This document shows positions 10,840 to 22,529 of a DNA stretch of 38,594 nt, in pieces. Positions within the stretch are counted from its first letter, which is position 1. Each line of letters begins with the position of its first letter. A program made the translations under genes and the position numbers. The stretch is taken from positions 1 through 38,594 of the forward strand of contig SSNU01000305.1 of NCBI GenBank assembly GCA_012064415.1, in the 5' to 3' direction. The notes under the pieces were generated by a model, which worked only from the letters and a program-made list of their open reading frames with translations, did no database searches and was not told the DNA's origin. The DNA is from Gyrodactylus bullatarudis. Its lineage: Eukaryota > Platyhelminthes > Monogenea > Gyrodactylidea > Gyrodactylidae.

Positions 10840-11038
10840 CCCTTTCGGTGCCGATGGACATATATGTCCATTTTCCAAATTTTTTGAACCTTCATAACTC
10901 TACCAGTTTGATAGGTTTCTAGATCAATTAAAGTTTAAATTGAAGCCCACAATGTGAACTTATATTAATAACTTGGTATCTTCATAGCTAAATTTTGGTT
11001 TTTATAAAAATTGTGAAATAGTCTCGGCATCGAAAGGG
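10840..11038. mobile_element. piggyBac-type MITE, copy 2
   Basis: This 199-bp element is flanked by TTAA at 10836-10839 and 11039-11042. Terminal inverted repeats are ccctttcggtgccgatgg on the left, and ccctttcgatgccgaga read inward from the right. It contains a small palindrome, tggacatatatgtcca, near the left end. Ends match copy 1 about 1 kb away, so the two belong to one family. A third, one-ended fragment with ccctttctgtgccgag lies at about 35417-35440. Confidence 0.85.
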
Positions 11039-11042
11039 TTAA

Positions 11043-14000
11043 GGGGCTAATGACGGTTAACTGAGAATAGTTCATTTATCCTTTAGGTATCACTGATGAA
11101 AACGTTTGCATGGAAAATTACTGTTTTATTGACCTGAAAACTTTTATTTGAGATAATTTTCCCAATAAAACTAATACAATTGATGTTTTATGCTTGTAGT
11201 TGAATGTAAAGTTTGTCTTTAAATGAGCATTTAGTCTAACTGCATTAAAATTTTGTTCCCTTCTCTAGAATGCTTTAGTTTTATCAAGAGAACAACACCC
11301 ATAGTTAAGTGGTAGGTGTGAAATGTTTTCTCAACTTCGAGAGTATAGTGGGTTTTTGATAGACTCTTATAGTTTCTTCAAAATTTTAGAAGAAATATTA
11401 AAATTTTTTATATGAATTGTTTTTGTCTTACTGCCTTGGAGAAGTTAAATTTCAGCAAGAATGAATCAATATTTAGAAAATTTTCATCAATACATTTTAC
11501 ATTTACGACGTCTTGCTCAATTACTTTAAGCTATCTCTGTTCTCTTATGGATTCGAAAAGGTTAAATCATAAAATTCTAGAGTAGAGTGAAGCCATTACA
11601 AAAATTATTATAATTATGACTATTTTTGAACAAATAGATGATAAAAAAGATCAACTCAAAGTACCATTGGATAGAAAATAAGGCTGTCTCTTGTAATTAT
11701 AGCTTAGAAAATAACCAGTTTTAGAGCCAAAAAATGCCAATTTTAACTATCACTATCTTTTGAATGATATATCGACTTTCGAAACTGAATTCAGATTCGG
11801 AATAAACGTAAATATAATTTAGAATGTTTACAAATTATTTAATTTGGGTATTTTATTGCCAATATTTAGATAATCAATATTTCTGCTGATAGGAAATTCA
11901 CTATCAAGTACTCGAACAGATTCGATTTTCTCAAAGATTATCATACCCATATTGTGTAATTCCTAAATTTGCTGCTATATAAAACATACAGTTTTTTTTC
12001 GTTGCCTACAAATATCTGTATTGTTGTACCGTATTGTACAAACTCTTGTTCGTAAGCCTAAAAGAGAAGTAAAGAAATATATATGTTTGGAATAGGGAAG
12101 AAAAGAAAATCTCTAACTGGAATGACAATTTCCCTTACCCTATTTTTCCCTCTAATCAACTTTGAGTATGTCTCACTCAGTCATTGCTAACAGTGAGGAT
12201 AAGGGAGAATACTTATCTTGAATCTTTCCTCTACAAAAAATGTACAATGTGTACTACACTTCCACGATTCTTGAGACCAGCTAAATGGAAATCTTTAAGG
12301 AATTAGGGATGACAGCTCTTTGAATCTATATACACACTCAAACAAACTGTACTACTGTATTACTAAGATAATGTTTCATTTGTCAGAGAAAATATGTAAA
12401 CAAAAAACAGAAAAATAAACAAAAAAATTCTTTTTATTTTTCTCCAACTATAGTCTTTACATGCCCTCTTTTAGGGATATGGCAATCACGGTCCAAAAGT
12501 TTATAAAGCAACTCAATATTAATCCTTAAACACTTGCTAAAATAATTTATAGAAAGTTGTTTTTTTCAAAGGTTAATTTTTGTTTAAAAATTTTTTCATG
12601 AAAAAACTATTTTCCCAGGGACTTGGATTTAAAAATCAGAGAACTTTTATCGAGTAGAAATCAATGAATTTAGAAGAGAGAGATACACAACAATGACTCA
12701 AAGCTCACCTGAATGATCAAGAAAATCTCAAATGTGAGAAAAAGACACTCCTTACCCTCCTCATCAAGTAACTTATACTCTACTTTGGAGAGTAAAGATA
12801 AAAAATGTGTAAATGTTTTTAGAATAAGATTTCCGAAAGGGTGGGGAAAAGAGTAGTGCAATGAGTAAGTACATCCAGATGGTCACTAGGCCTGTTAATT
12901 GTTTGTTTTGGAGGCGAAAAAGCTATTTTTTTATAGGAATAAATTTCAGTGAAATAATATAAGTTTGGATATCTTTTGATCCGAATCTATGTACGACCAA
13001 CCAAGCATAGAGAATTCTTCAGCAAAAAAGCTCTTTCGAATGAATTTTAATAGAATCAAAGTTATTATTTTTGCTCAGAAAATTTAAGGTTTTTACAGAA
13101 ACCCTACTCATAAGTATGATTATGATCTCGAAAACTAAATTAAAGAGGGGCAGAGGGAAAAGGGTAATTTTTGGTTCATAAGTTGCAGGTCTAACTGTAT
13201 GCCGGAACTCTATCTGCTGAGGTTTCAAAGATTTTTGGTTCAAAAATGACCCAAATTTTAATACGAATCATGAGACTTTGAAGGTTAATTCTCTCAAACA
13301 TTGTAATTCATTGGAATCCAAAATCTTTGGAATCTGAGTGGTTTTTAGTATATTCTTATATATTCTGCAATTTTAAATACTCTGAAATTTGGCTAAAAAA
13401 TTACGAACATAAATCGTTTTCACGAATCATTTCTGCGCCTAATCTATCTTTCCTTGCTCAAATTTTTTTTGATCTTGTGAAGATGAAAAGCAAAATGCTT
13501 CCAGACTCGGTATTTGCACAAGAAAATAGATTCACTCAGAAGATAAGATGATCAGCAAAGAAGATTTCATATCAAAAAGGAATTGTGTATTTCCACTTTT
13601 TATTCAGAAAATTCAATCTTGGTTAACCGTGCATACTCCTCTTCCCTTTGGTATCGTAATTTATGTTGCTACTCAGGAATAAAAAATGCTATCATCTAAA
13701 TAAAAATTTGTACTTTGAGTCAAGTAAACTCTTGATCTAACCCCCTCCCCAACCGGCCAATTTGATCTATGCATAGACTATTCTCTCAGATCACTATAAT
13801 TTTTATGCAAGAGAATCATTTATCCAAAATATCCGCTTAGAGATCAAAAAATATTGTCAAAAGATGGAATGAAATAGAAAATTGAATCAACTCTTTTCCA
13901 TATCTAGTCTGAAATGTACTTTTTGGTTTAAAATCGATGCTGATCTCAAGATTTGACACGTCATTAAGAGGTTAGAATACCAAAGAAATCAGAAATTAGA

Positions 14001-14381
14001 AAATATTTAAATTTCACCAAGATAGCTGAATTTCAAGGAGTTTTACCCAAGAAAAGATTTTTGTTTATTCAAGAAATTCAAGTCGAGTAAAGATCACGAT
14101 TTATAAACAGACATGGCAAGCTATCTGCAAAATATTGTTCTAGAAACGTTTGAATTACGTGTTATTTTTAGTTCAACAAGTGATTTTCACAAAAGTTGTA
14201 TTTCAAAATATAATCTTAAATATTAGGACATGCTATAATTATGTTAGATTTTAAACCATGTGTAGGTCTCATATTTTTTCTATTATTGTGATTTATTGAT
14301 CGAGTCAAAACTAATAGATCTAATAGAATAAAGAAATCAATCCAGAATTCGTGTGAAATATGGTATTAATGACAAATAGTA
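11043..14381. other. Long AT-rich intergenic interval
   Basis: No gene could be supported on either strand. Frames of 60-75 codons at 12670-12861 (minus), 13019-13243 (minus) and 13327-13551 (plus) lack recognisable motifs. A GC-richer tract (ccccctccccaaccggcc) lies at about 13741-13758. It forms the region downstream of the kinase gene. Confidence 0.45.
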
Positions 14382-17300
14382 TTAGAAATTTTTAAATAAT
14401 TCAACAAGTTTATTAGTACGCATCCTCTCGACAAAAGGATTTGTTGTCAGTTCTAATTCATTCGAGGCTTTTTCATCATCCAATTCATCAACAGAAAATG
14501 GAGATTCTATCTGGAAGAGTAAATTAGAGAATTCATTGCCAGAAAAAAAATTCAAAAAATATCATTCGTAAGTTATCAATCAATTTAGTTATTTTCATCA
14601 TTATATGGTAAAAATTATAATTCCGAAAATTATGTAAAATATACATGTGAAAAAAAGTTCAATATTCTTCCCCAAATTGTCAGGATTCCTGACTCAGGAA
14701 CGAAATAATCTTTATGCAATGAGATGGACCCGTAAATTTTTGGATTTAGAAATAAACTTCAATCTGATGGGCCATTTTTTGAGCTAGTTGTGATTTTGTT
14801 GATTTATAAGATTTAAGACAAAGAATTATTTCGGATCAACATAAGAAAAATGATCTGAATTCATTGACAGAATATCTAGAGAAGAATGTTAAAATATTAA
14901 GATTTCTGTAAAATTAGTAAATACTCATCATTTAGATTTAAAATAACTTTGGAATTCAAAAAAATAATTAATAATTTATTTTGATCAAATTTAAAAAAAA
15001 TTTTCTGATAAGATGACAAAAACAGGAAAATTGAATTCTTGGATTAATATTTTATTAGTTAGTTTGGAAAAAAGATTTGTGAAAAACATGGACGTATATC
15101 TTGTTAACAATATAAGACAGAAAGATTAGGAAAATTTAAATATTTGGTAATCTATTTTTAAAAGAGAATTCGTATATCTCTTTGCGAGAATCTTGACTCA
15201 AGCTGTGCGTGAAAGAATTCAATTTAAGAACTGTCAAAAATTTTTAGGAAGATAAAATTCAATTTGCCATGGTTTGAATAGAGTGGCATGAAACTCTGAT
15301 AGATAAATCAAAATTAGTAAAGGGAAACAGAGCTTGGAATAGCATTGTTAATGTACGAATACTTTTAAATAATTTGAGAAAATTGAATACCTCAACTGAA
15401 TACTTCCCTTGAACTTTCAATTCAAGAATTAAAACAGTCGAAAGCCCCGAATAGCTGCTTAATAATGTCAACTATAATTTCTTTGAGTGCAATAGATATT
15501 TTGAATGCCCATCAAAAAAAATCTAGAAGATAATATTTTAATAAAGTTATCGTATAAGTACTTCAAAGTAGTTTTGTATTATTTTTCAAAAAAAGAGAAC
15601 TTACATTCGAAAAATATAAATCTGTCCAAGAAATATCTTCCCACCATTTATGAAGTTTAATTTCCGCTATTTTCATCCGCCAATTTTTATTTTTAATCAA
15701 AATGTTCTCTAATAAGGCTGCTGAGTTGTCAGAGAACTTGTCTTTATTATATTTTAGTTCAATATTTGTTATTTTGATTTTGATCATCGGTTCAGAAACA
15801 TCGTCAAATGGATTGAATCCACTCTGCATTTCATAGAGACACATTCCAAAAGACCAAATATCAGCTCTCATGTCGTAGTTCTATTAATTTCAAGTTTATA
15901 ATAGTAATTTACAAAAAAATGAAAACCCTTCAATGTCAGTTCCTTCGATCTAGTCTTGGACCATATTCTTACAAAGAACTTCCCAACAGATCAAATCTCT
16001 ACGCAATTTCATTTGCAGCGCTATACCCTAGATTCCCGCTACTATCCTCTAGAGTCTATATAGAGTCTTGTGTATTAAATAAATGTTTCCGATGAGAGGA
16101 AATTCTACAAGAAACTACATGCTATTTCTCAGATTTATAATTCACGATAAATATTTATTAAAAACAGCTTTTGAATAAGAAAATTTCCGAAAATTTAGAT
16201 TCTAGCTTAATATAATTTTATATGGTTACTCATAAGTACTAACGATTACATATAATTTATTTTATTTATGTGCCTCCAAAGTAAAGTTTGGCCTTCAATA
16301 AAATGCAGTTTCATTAACAATTTACTAGAGTTAAATCAATAGTTTTCTATAACTAACTTCTTGTCTAATTACTTCAGGGGCCATGTATTCAGTATTACCA
16401 TATACACGACAAGAATCGATATTTGTGATTAAATCCGCTGTGCCAAAGTCAATGATTTTGACGTTCCCTTTTCTACTAACGACAATGTTTTCTGGCCGTA
16501 GATCCTTGTGTAAAATGCCGACAGTGTGCAGATATTCCAGCCCAAGCAGAATTTGGCCACCAAAGAATCGTGCAACTTTCTCACTTTGGAGTTTATAAGA
16601 GATAAAATTTCGTAAGATTTTTCGAAATTCAAATCATAAAACATATTTTTATCATTTTAGAAGGACTCGCTATTTCCTACGTTGAAATTCAAACTAATTG
16701 GTGACTCCTAGCATTTCTTTGAATCGTTTTAATCTTGCATTATTCTGTGTATATGATCATTCCTTGATGAAAAGTTTAACAGTAATTCTAAATGGTTCTA
16801 ACTGTTTCATCTATGAATGGTAAAATACAGCATTATTTTAAGCAAAATTTGGACTCACCTTAAGCCTGAGGATCTTTTGATGAGGCCATCCAAAGTTCCA
16901 TAATCAACATATTCAAGCACAAAGATGCAATAGGTAAAAGTCTAGACAAGTAAGGTTTTTGAAGAAAAATTAACATAAAAAGCAATAGGTTAAATTCATA
17001 CAACGTCAAGTTAACTGAAATAAAGTTCTTAATTTAAATTTGCTCCACCATTTTTCAATGAATTTTATTACGAGAAGTGATTAATCTTGAATCAGATTTT
17101 CTCGACAAATTAAATATGTTCAGAATACGCTTTGGAAAAAATATCCGGAAAATAGGATTCATATATATCAGAAAATCAAAATTATAACATAAGTTTTCAA
17201 CAGTGATTGCGGAGGATAGAGAATCTATTGGAAGCATCAATAGAAAATTTTTGATAAAAAATATAGTGGTAAAAAATTTCACTCTACCCTAAGGGGTTAG

Positions 17301-17888
17301 CTTAAAAAAACCTTTAAGAAATAGCGAAAGAAAATTTTCTAAAACAAAGGAAATCATAGGAAAAATGAGAGGGAAAACTGTAAACTCACTTGAAAAGAAT
17401 CAAACATACCAACGATGAATGGACAATTCAAACATGAAATTATTTTCTTCTCAATGATGACTTGTTCAATTTTTTCCATTTTTTTCAATTTTTCCTTATC
17501 AAAAACCTTTAGGGCATATCTGTAGTCATCTTTCTCGTTGAGACTCTCGGACAATTTGGCTTTGTAGACGCAGGATGTTTGACCCTTGCCGATTTGCTTT
17601 TCAATTTCAAAATTGTTCACATTGTAACGACTCTAGAAGCCAGAAAAAAAAGAATATTTTCCAAATCAATAGCCTTGTGCTATACATTGAATGAGATAGG
17701 GAAGTTACTTTTCTTGGCGTCTAGAAGAAAAGATTTTTGCCCGTTAGGGATAAAGTAACGCTCATTTATAATCAAAACTTGCACTGCACAATTTCCAGCT
17801 CTTGAGAAACTCATGACGAACATCTTTTTCTAGTTTTGGAAAGAATTAGTAATTAGAGTGGGGTTTGAGAATAGATACTCACGCTCAT
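14382..17888 (-). CDS. PKA-like AGC-family serine/threonine kinase
   Basis: Rebuilt from seven exons on the minus strand: 17888-17883, 17829-17686, 17632-17390, 16941-16859, 16583-16358, 15880-15605, 14510-14382. All joins are GT-AG and keep frame, giving 368 aa, close to the 350 of PKA catalytic subunits. Seen: glycine loop GKGQTSCVY (65-73), ALK with Lys92, Glu111, catalytic loop HKDLRPEN (184-191), DFG (204-206), APE (227-229), ADIWSFG, then LHKWWEDISW and a tail ending FKNF. A terminal FxxF is the PKA-type hydrophobic motif that folds back on the kinase. No cyclic-nucleotide or PH domain is seen. Oddities: HKD for HRD, DLRPEN for DLKPEN, third loop Gly replaced by Ser, and Arg218 where PKA has its activation Thr197. 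Catalytic Asp186, Asn191 and Asp204 remain. The two-codon first exon is uncertain; translation could begin at Met5 (17823). Confidence 0.85.
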
Positions 17889-18154
17889 AGTATCCGTTAA
17901 CTGTAACCTTTTGTGACATAAAGAGATATTAAATGTGATTGATAGTTTATGCAAATTTTGAGTGTTAAAATATTTTTTCAAATACGTAAAAGAGTTAACC
18001 TAGAAATTTCGTACTGCGTAAATCTTTTCCAGATGACATTGTCTACTATCAGATGAATAGGTATACTGATTGAAAAGAGTTTTTTTTATCAAAACGAAAA
18101 AATATTTATCATTAAAAATATGTAAATAATCTTGAAGAAATATAAAAAACCTGA

Positions 18155-19524
18155 TCATGAGTCATATGGCTTGAATATTATTTGTTCGTTACTATTATAG
18201 AGGGAGGGATCAAACATTGATTTGGGCAGATTCTGAGTTGGATGACTGTATTGCGTCATGTATGGTGGGATTGCTGACATGAGCGAATTGGATTGGACAC
18301 TATTAATATTGCCCATTTCCAACCAGGCCATTTGATTTTTGACATAATTTGCGTAATCGTTATTCAAGATACTGTTGGGATCGTTGAGCTGGTGTAGGGG
18401 TCGTGGCACAAATGAGGGATCCGTGTTTTCTTTGTTCATTTCTTCAGCATTATAGTACTTGCGAGATGATGTTTCTTGGCAATCTGAGAGAATACTAACG
18501 GGGGAGTCGTCAATCTCTTCTTCAGCCTTAATGGACTGGCTTTCCATGGCAAAGTTGACGGGGGAATTCTCATTTTTGAATGAGGAAGTTTGACTCATGT
18601 TGAAAACTGTGTTTACATCCTGGCCAGATTTTATTATCTTCTTAAGTTTGGAACGTCGATTTTGATACCAAACTTTAATCTACAAAGATTGAAAAGTGAA
18701 GGGATTTATTTTTAGTGATAATTATAGTGAGATTTGTTGTTATCTTGACAAACAGAGTCTCCACTAGCATGGCAACTAAGCAAAATCATCTTGCGTAATA
18801 GATAATTACTCACCTGGGTCTGTTTAAGGCCTAGCTCATTGGCCAACTGTGCTCTCTCAGATAGATTCAGATATTGTGACTGGGAAAATCTTTGATTCAA
18901 AACTTTGAGCTGTTCGTCTGTATACAAAGTTCTTGGCTGTCTCAATTTACGATTCTTGAGTTTTTTATTTATTCCATTTGTCTGTTTCTCTGAATGAGAA
19001 TTGTCTTTGGCTGAGTTTTTGTTAAAACTCGAATTATTAGTTATTAACCCATCATTACCATGGCGGTCGTTTGTGATAATTCTATTAGAAGTTTCAGGTG
19101 AATTAGAAACATCATTCCTTATGACCATTGAAATAGGGCCATTAGATTCTGACTGATTGTCATAGGGAGAATTTGGCTGTTGATTAAAATAATTTGGATA
19201 TGAGTTATAAATTGAATTTTGATTATCACAAGAGTTGGGATGGCCATGTGGCAGGGAATTCTGAAAACATGACAACATCTGATTCCATTGGTATATGGTT
19301 TCATTTCTCTGATTATTCATGGGATATATTCCAAACTGTGCTGTTGATGCTGGCAGGAACCTTTCGTTATTACTCTGATAATTCATATGATTCATCTGTT
19401 GAGGGCTTGACTGAGAACTGAGTGAATCGTACGTGGTATCTTGATTATTACTAATTGGACTGTTGATCATTTCATTTGAGGTGTGAAATGAAGAGGAGGA
19501 TAAACTTTGAGAGTTGTAGTTCAT
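18155..19524 (-). CDS. Distal-less (Dlx) class homeobox transcription factor
   Basis: Two exons, 19524-18814 and 18679-18155, joined across a 134-base GT-AG intron, give 411 aa. The homeodomain is residues 194-253. It begins LRQPRTLYTDEQLKVLNQRF and includes the Dlx-like QYLNLSERAQLANELGLKQT and WYQNRRSKLKK. The RAELA/QTQ/NRRSKxKK pattern is typical of Dlx/Distal-less proteins, DNA-binding nuclear regulators of appendage, neural and sensory development. The intron falls between homeodomain residues 44 and 45. The N-terminal 190 residues are rich in Ser, Asn, Gln and Tyr; the C-terminal part has acidic stretches (KAEEEIDD). Both flanks look disordered. Residue 49 is Tyr rather than the nearly invariant Phe; Trp48, Gln50, Asn51 and Arg53 are kept. 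The gene stands 266 bases upstream of the kinase, on the same strand. Confidence 0.92.
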
Positions 19525-19573
19525 TTAGATAAGTAGTAATTAAGGTGATGATGTTGGGAATGGGGCTATCCTC

Positions 19574-19635
19574 CTTTAAATATTATTTTCATCAATCTTA
19601 GATTGACCAATGAGAGATGGTTTTCCTTGACCAAT
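19574..19635 (-). promoter_or_regulatory. Candidate core promoter of the Dlx-like gene
   Basis: A TATA-like tatttaaag (19582-19574, minus strand) lies 50 bases before the start codon. Upstream of it two copies of gaccaat (19605-19611 and 19629-19635, read on the plus strand) sit 24 bases apart and look like inverted CCAAT boxes, the NF-Y site. Order and spacing suit a pol II promoter. There is no experimental start site, so this is inference. Confidence 0.45.
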
Positions 19636-19639
19636 CATA

Positions 19640-20261
19640 TTTGAGTATTATCAATACATCATCTACATTTTAAGGTGTTGTACAAAATCTTGATTACACT
19701 AACCTACTCTCTTACTCGAATTATTGGTTCAATGTAAAATTTAATAGGGGGTTGGGGTAATAATTATTTTTTCGTCTTACTAATTACAAACTATGAGAAA
19801 AAATAACTCTTTCTATACACAGGAATAATTACAAACTATACTCTTTATACCATTTTAATTATAGGTATTTTGGAAATGTGAATCTTTGATAAATACAAAT
19901 TAATGGGTTATCAAAGTTGGCAACAACCAAACCAACCATGATTATTACTTTCTTGAGAGATAAAAAAAAGACAAAATTCATTACAAAATATTGAATGGAT
20001 TATTAAGCCCAAGAGAATATTCCGATCAAATGATAATTTGGAAATGGTCTGATTACAATCAGATCTGAATTCGAATGAGCATATTTTTATGTTTCCAATT
20101 TATCGAACTATTCGAATTTGAAAGGCTATTTTTAATTAGGAATAAATTATTCCTCTAAATTTACTTCATAGATTTTAAGAAGTGGTTTTATTTAAAAAAT
20201 TTTTAATTTTCACAACCAGGTAAATAGCAAGTAAGTAAATATCTTTAAAGATCAAGAATAA
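19640..20261. other. Upstream region of the Dlx-like gene
   Basis: AT-rich non-coding DNA. It may hold regulatory sites for the homeobox gene, but I recognise none with confidence. A g-rich word, agggggttggggtaa, lies at about 19745-19760. Confidence 0.4.
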
Positions 20262-20420
20262 ATCAGATTTATAATATAAACGTTTATAACTAATCTTAAA
20301 TTTGTTATGTCTCACATCAGATCTAAACTGGATTAAACTAAGTGTTTGCTTTGCTCATACCTTCATTAACCAGATGATTCTCGTTCTGTTTGAATTCTTT
20401 TTCTAATGTTGATCACAAAT
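20262..20420 (+). mobile_element. LINE fragment, C-terminal coding end
   Basis: A short copy whose translation ends TNLKFVMSHIRSKLD, a stop, then TKCLLCSYLH and the family stop, followed by the family 3' UTR words ccagatgattctcgtt. It has lost its body and its tail. It belongs to the same LINE family as the copies at 22-28 kb. Confidence 0.7.
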
Positions 20421-20579
20421 TTTGAGCTCAAAAGTTGAAAAAGTGGAAATTTGCTGCATTTTCGAAATTCAAAAAACGGCCTAGTTTTGGTCAGATTGAA
20501 TTTATATTCCGGAATATCAACAACTTATGAGCTCATTCCGTTTTAGAATTCAAAAAATTACTTTTTTTCTGTGAATCTG

Positions 20580-20640
20580 GAGAAAAATATCGAGATTTTT
20601 GTAAAAATAGTAAATTCTCATCTTCATGTCAATTAGGTTT
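20580..20640 (+). repeat. Dispersed repeat R fragment
   Basis: The words gagatttttgtaaaaatag and tcttcatgtcaattaggttt match the core of the repeat at 3.2, 8.2 and 9.1 kb. It directly precedes a LINE fragment. No coding potential. Confidence 0.5.
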
Positions 20641-21048
20641 ATATTTTTATTTTACAATGAGAATAGTTACCTACTCTCGACCTACAATGAACTCAATGGT
20701 AAATAAGGCTTATCAAACTGCAACAATCTCTATTCTATCAAAACTACAATTAATCATATCCGTTCAAAAATAGATTACACAAATTCTCTACTTTATCCAG
20801 ATCTTCATTAATTAGAGAAAATCTGGTGATTTACGATTTAAATTTACCCATTACCAAACTACAATCTTATAAACTCTTTCATTATTGTGCTCCATTTATA
20901 TTATTTATATCATTAACAATCACATCATTCAATCTTTCATCTCTATGTAATAATATTTGACTTGTAAATACTCTCATTTTTGTCTTTTTTAAAATATAGA
21001 TTATTTTCTAAAAATGTGCTTATTAATTATTTTATTCTAACAAAAAAA
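20641..21048 (+). mobile_element. LINE fragment with 3' terminus, diverged
   Basis: Translation gives NNLYSIKTTINHIRSKIDY then TNSLLYPDLH and the family stop. A 3' UTR of about 230 bases follows, ending in the signature ctaacaaaaaaa at about 21038-21049. It is more diverged from the main cluster than most copies, as is the fragment at 26000-26170, which shares the YPDLH ending; the two may form a subfamily. Confidence 0.7.
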
Positions 21049-21845
21049 TTCATAAACTAAGCATTTAATTTATTTAGTGTATCATGTTTTTTTGCCAACT
21101 TCGGCCTTGTTATGAGTTGAAAAAAACCTCTAAATTTATTTTTTTTTCAACTTTAGAACAAATTTCTATTGATCGTAGCCTGAAATTGTCAAATTCTCTT
21201 ATTTTCGTATTAAATTTCAGTTGAAAATAAGTTCTCTGGTACATCAGTGAATCTTCCAATTTTCATTGTAATGACTAAGTTGGATAAACACCTTTTTTGA
21301 AAAGTATATTCGATTCCTAGCATAGAAAAACCACGACTTGGAAAAAACCAACTTCAAAAACTCTGATTTTTGTTGTATTAAAAAACCACTCAAGTGAAAA
21401 AAGCCTTCATGAATCGTATAGTACAGAGTTTTGAAAAAAATGTGTACTTGAAAAAAAACTAACCTCTTGACATTATCGTACCTTCATACTACGCCCCCCA
21501 CACATCAAAGACGTTACAAGTGTTGAGCCCCTCCCCTCATTGTAACTATACGGTTTGTTTATTAGCATGAAAGGGTTAGAAAGGGGTCCAAAACCAGATC
21601 ACAATTATTGAGGCAGACTAATTAATACGTAATCTCTGTGCTGTTCAGATGAATTAAGCCCATAGTAAACAATGTGCTATTTTTCATGATCATCGATCAT
21701 AAACATAATTTTACGTTAGAGAATAATGTGTTACTGATCAACACGTATCTAGGGCATATGAGAAATTTTATTCCTTCAAAGATTGAGTCATTTTTCACGA
21801 CTCAATTCTACAAACCAAATCGCATTTTTTTAATTTCAACATATT
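21049..21845. other. Intergenic DNA
   Basis: No gene recognised. The patch at about 21490-21600 is richer in C and G (acgccccccacacatc, gcccctcccctcattg) than the rest of the region, but has no open frame or RNA-like fold that I can support. Confidence 0.4.
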
Positions 21846-21985
21846 TTTGTTAGAACGAAATCTTATATTGTATTTTTTTAATGAAAACATTATATTATAT
21901 TGAAATTAGATCATATGATATCATTTTTGTATCATTTTTTTGTTAGACATAAATCTTGTATTGAAAATAAATAAAAAGTATAGAT
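21846..21985 (-). mobile_element. Two minus-strand LINE 3' ends in tandem
   Basis: Two signature termini read on the minus strand, with the poly-A side at left: tttttgttagaacgaaatc at about 21846-21864, and tttttttgttagacataaat at about 21935-21953. Each is followed by the atataag/aatacaag-type 3' UTR end. Both copies are extremely short, about 50-90 bases, and non-coding. Confidence 0.6.
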
Positions 21986-22140
21986 ACAAGAATGTGACAA
22001 TCTTAATGATCTTAAATCTATAATTTCTCATATAAGATCTAAAATTGACTATTCAAAATCCCTTCTTTACCCCCACCTTCATTAATCTTATCTTTTTGAT
22101 CGAATATTTATTTGAAAATATCATGGAATTTCAGTATCTG
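21986..22140 (+). mobile_element. LINE fragment, C-terminal coding end
   Basis: The plus-strand frame reads CDNLNDLKSIISHIRSKIDY then SKSLLYPHLH and a stop. It matches the protein end of the family. The following 3' UTR is short and lacks a recognisable terminus. Confidence 0.7.
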
Positions 22141-22529
22141 ACTTTTCGACTGCTCCTAACTTAAGTTGAGGAAATAGTGAAGTTTGACTATTCATGAACC
22201 AACACTGCAGATTTCCCAATGACGAGGTCGATCTGTTATTTCAACTTTTCAAAAAACTAATTTTGTAATAATTTCTTTATAATAATGATTTTCTTTTAAA
22301 TTTAACAAATGTATAATTTCAAAGAAAAAAATACAACTTATAAGGAGAATCTGAATGCCTAATAGTAGATAAATACAAATACAAAATAATGTTTATCTGA
22401 TTCAATAAAAATGTTAAATCAAAATCTCTGGATGTAGTAAAACATTGCAATATAGTAATATGAAGACTAGGGTCTGCAAGAAATTCGAAATCATCTGGTT
22501 AATGAAGATAGGAATAAAGCAAGGACTTG

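Noticed and set aside
13019..13551. Two ORFs of 74 codons on opposite strands
   Set aside because: No domain, no splice context and composition as in random AT-rich DNA.
17690..17925. An NTF2-like/NXF1 nuclear export factor fragment on the minus strand
   Set aside because: The VxVNGYYE and SFSRAG...IINERYF words recalled the NXF domain, but the second part joins in phase 0, across a 53-base GT-AG intron, to the kinase exon, so it is read as the kinase N-terminus.
19119..19421. Other-frame ORFs within the homeobox gene
   Set aside because: They overlap the first exon of the Dlx-like gene, whose frame has a clear homeodomain.
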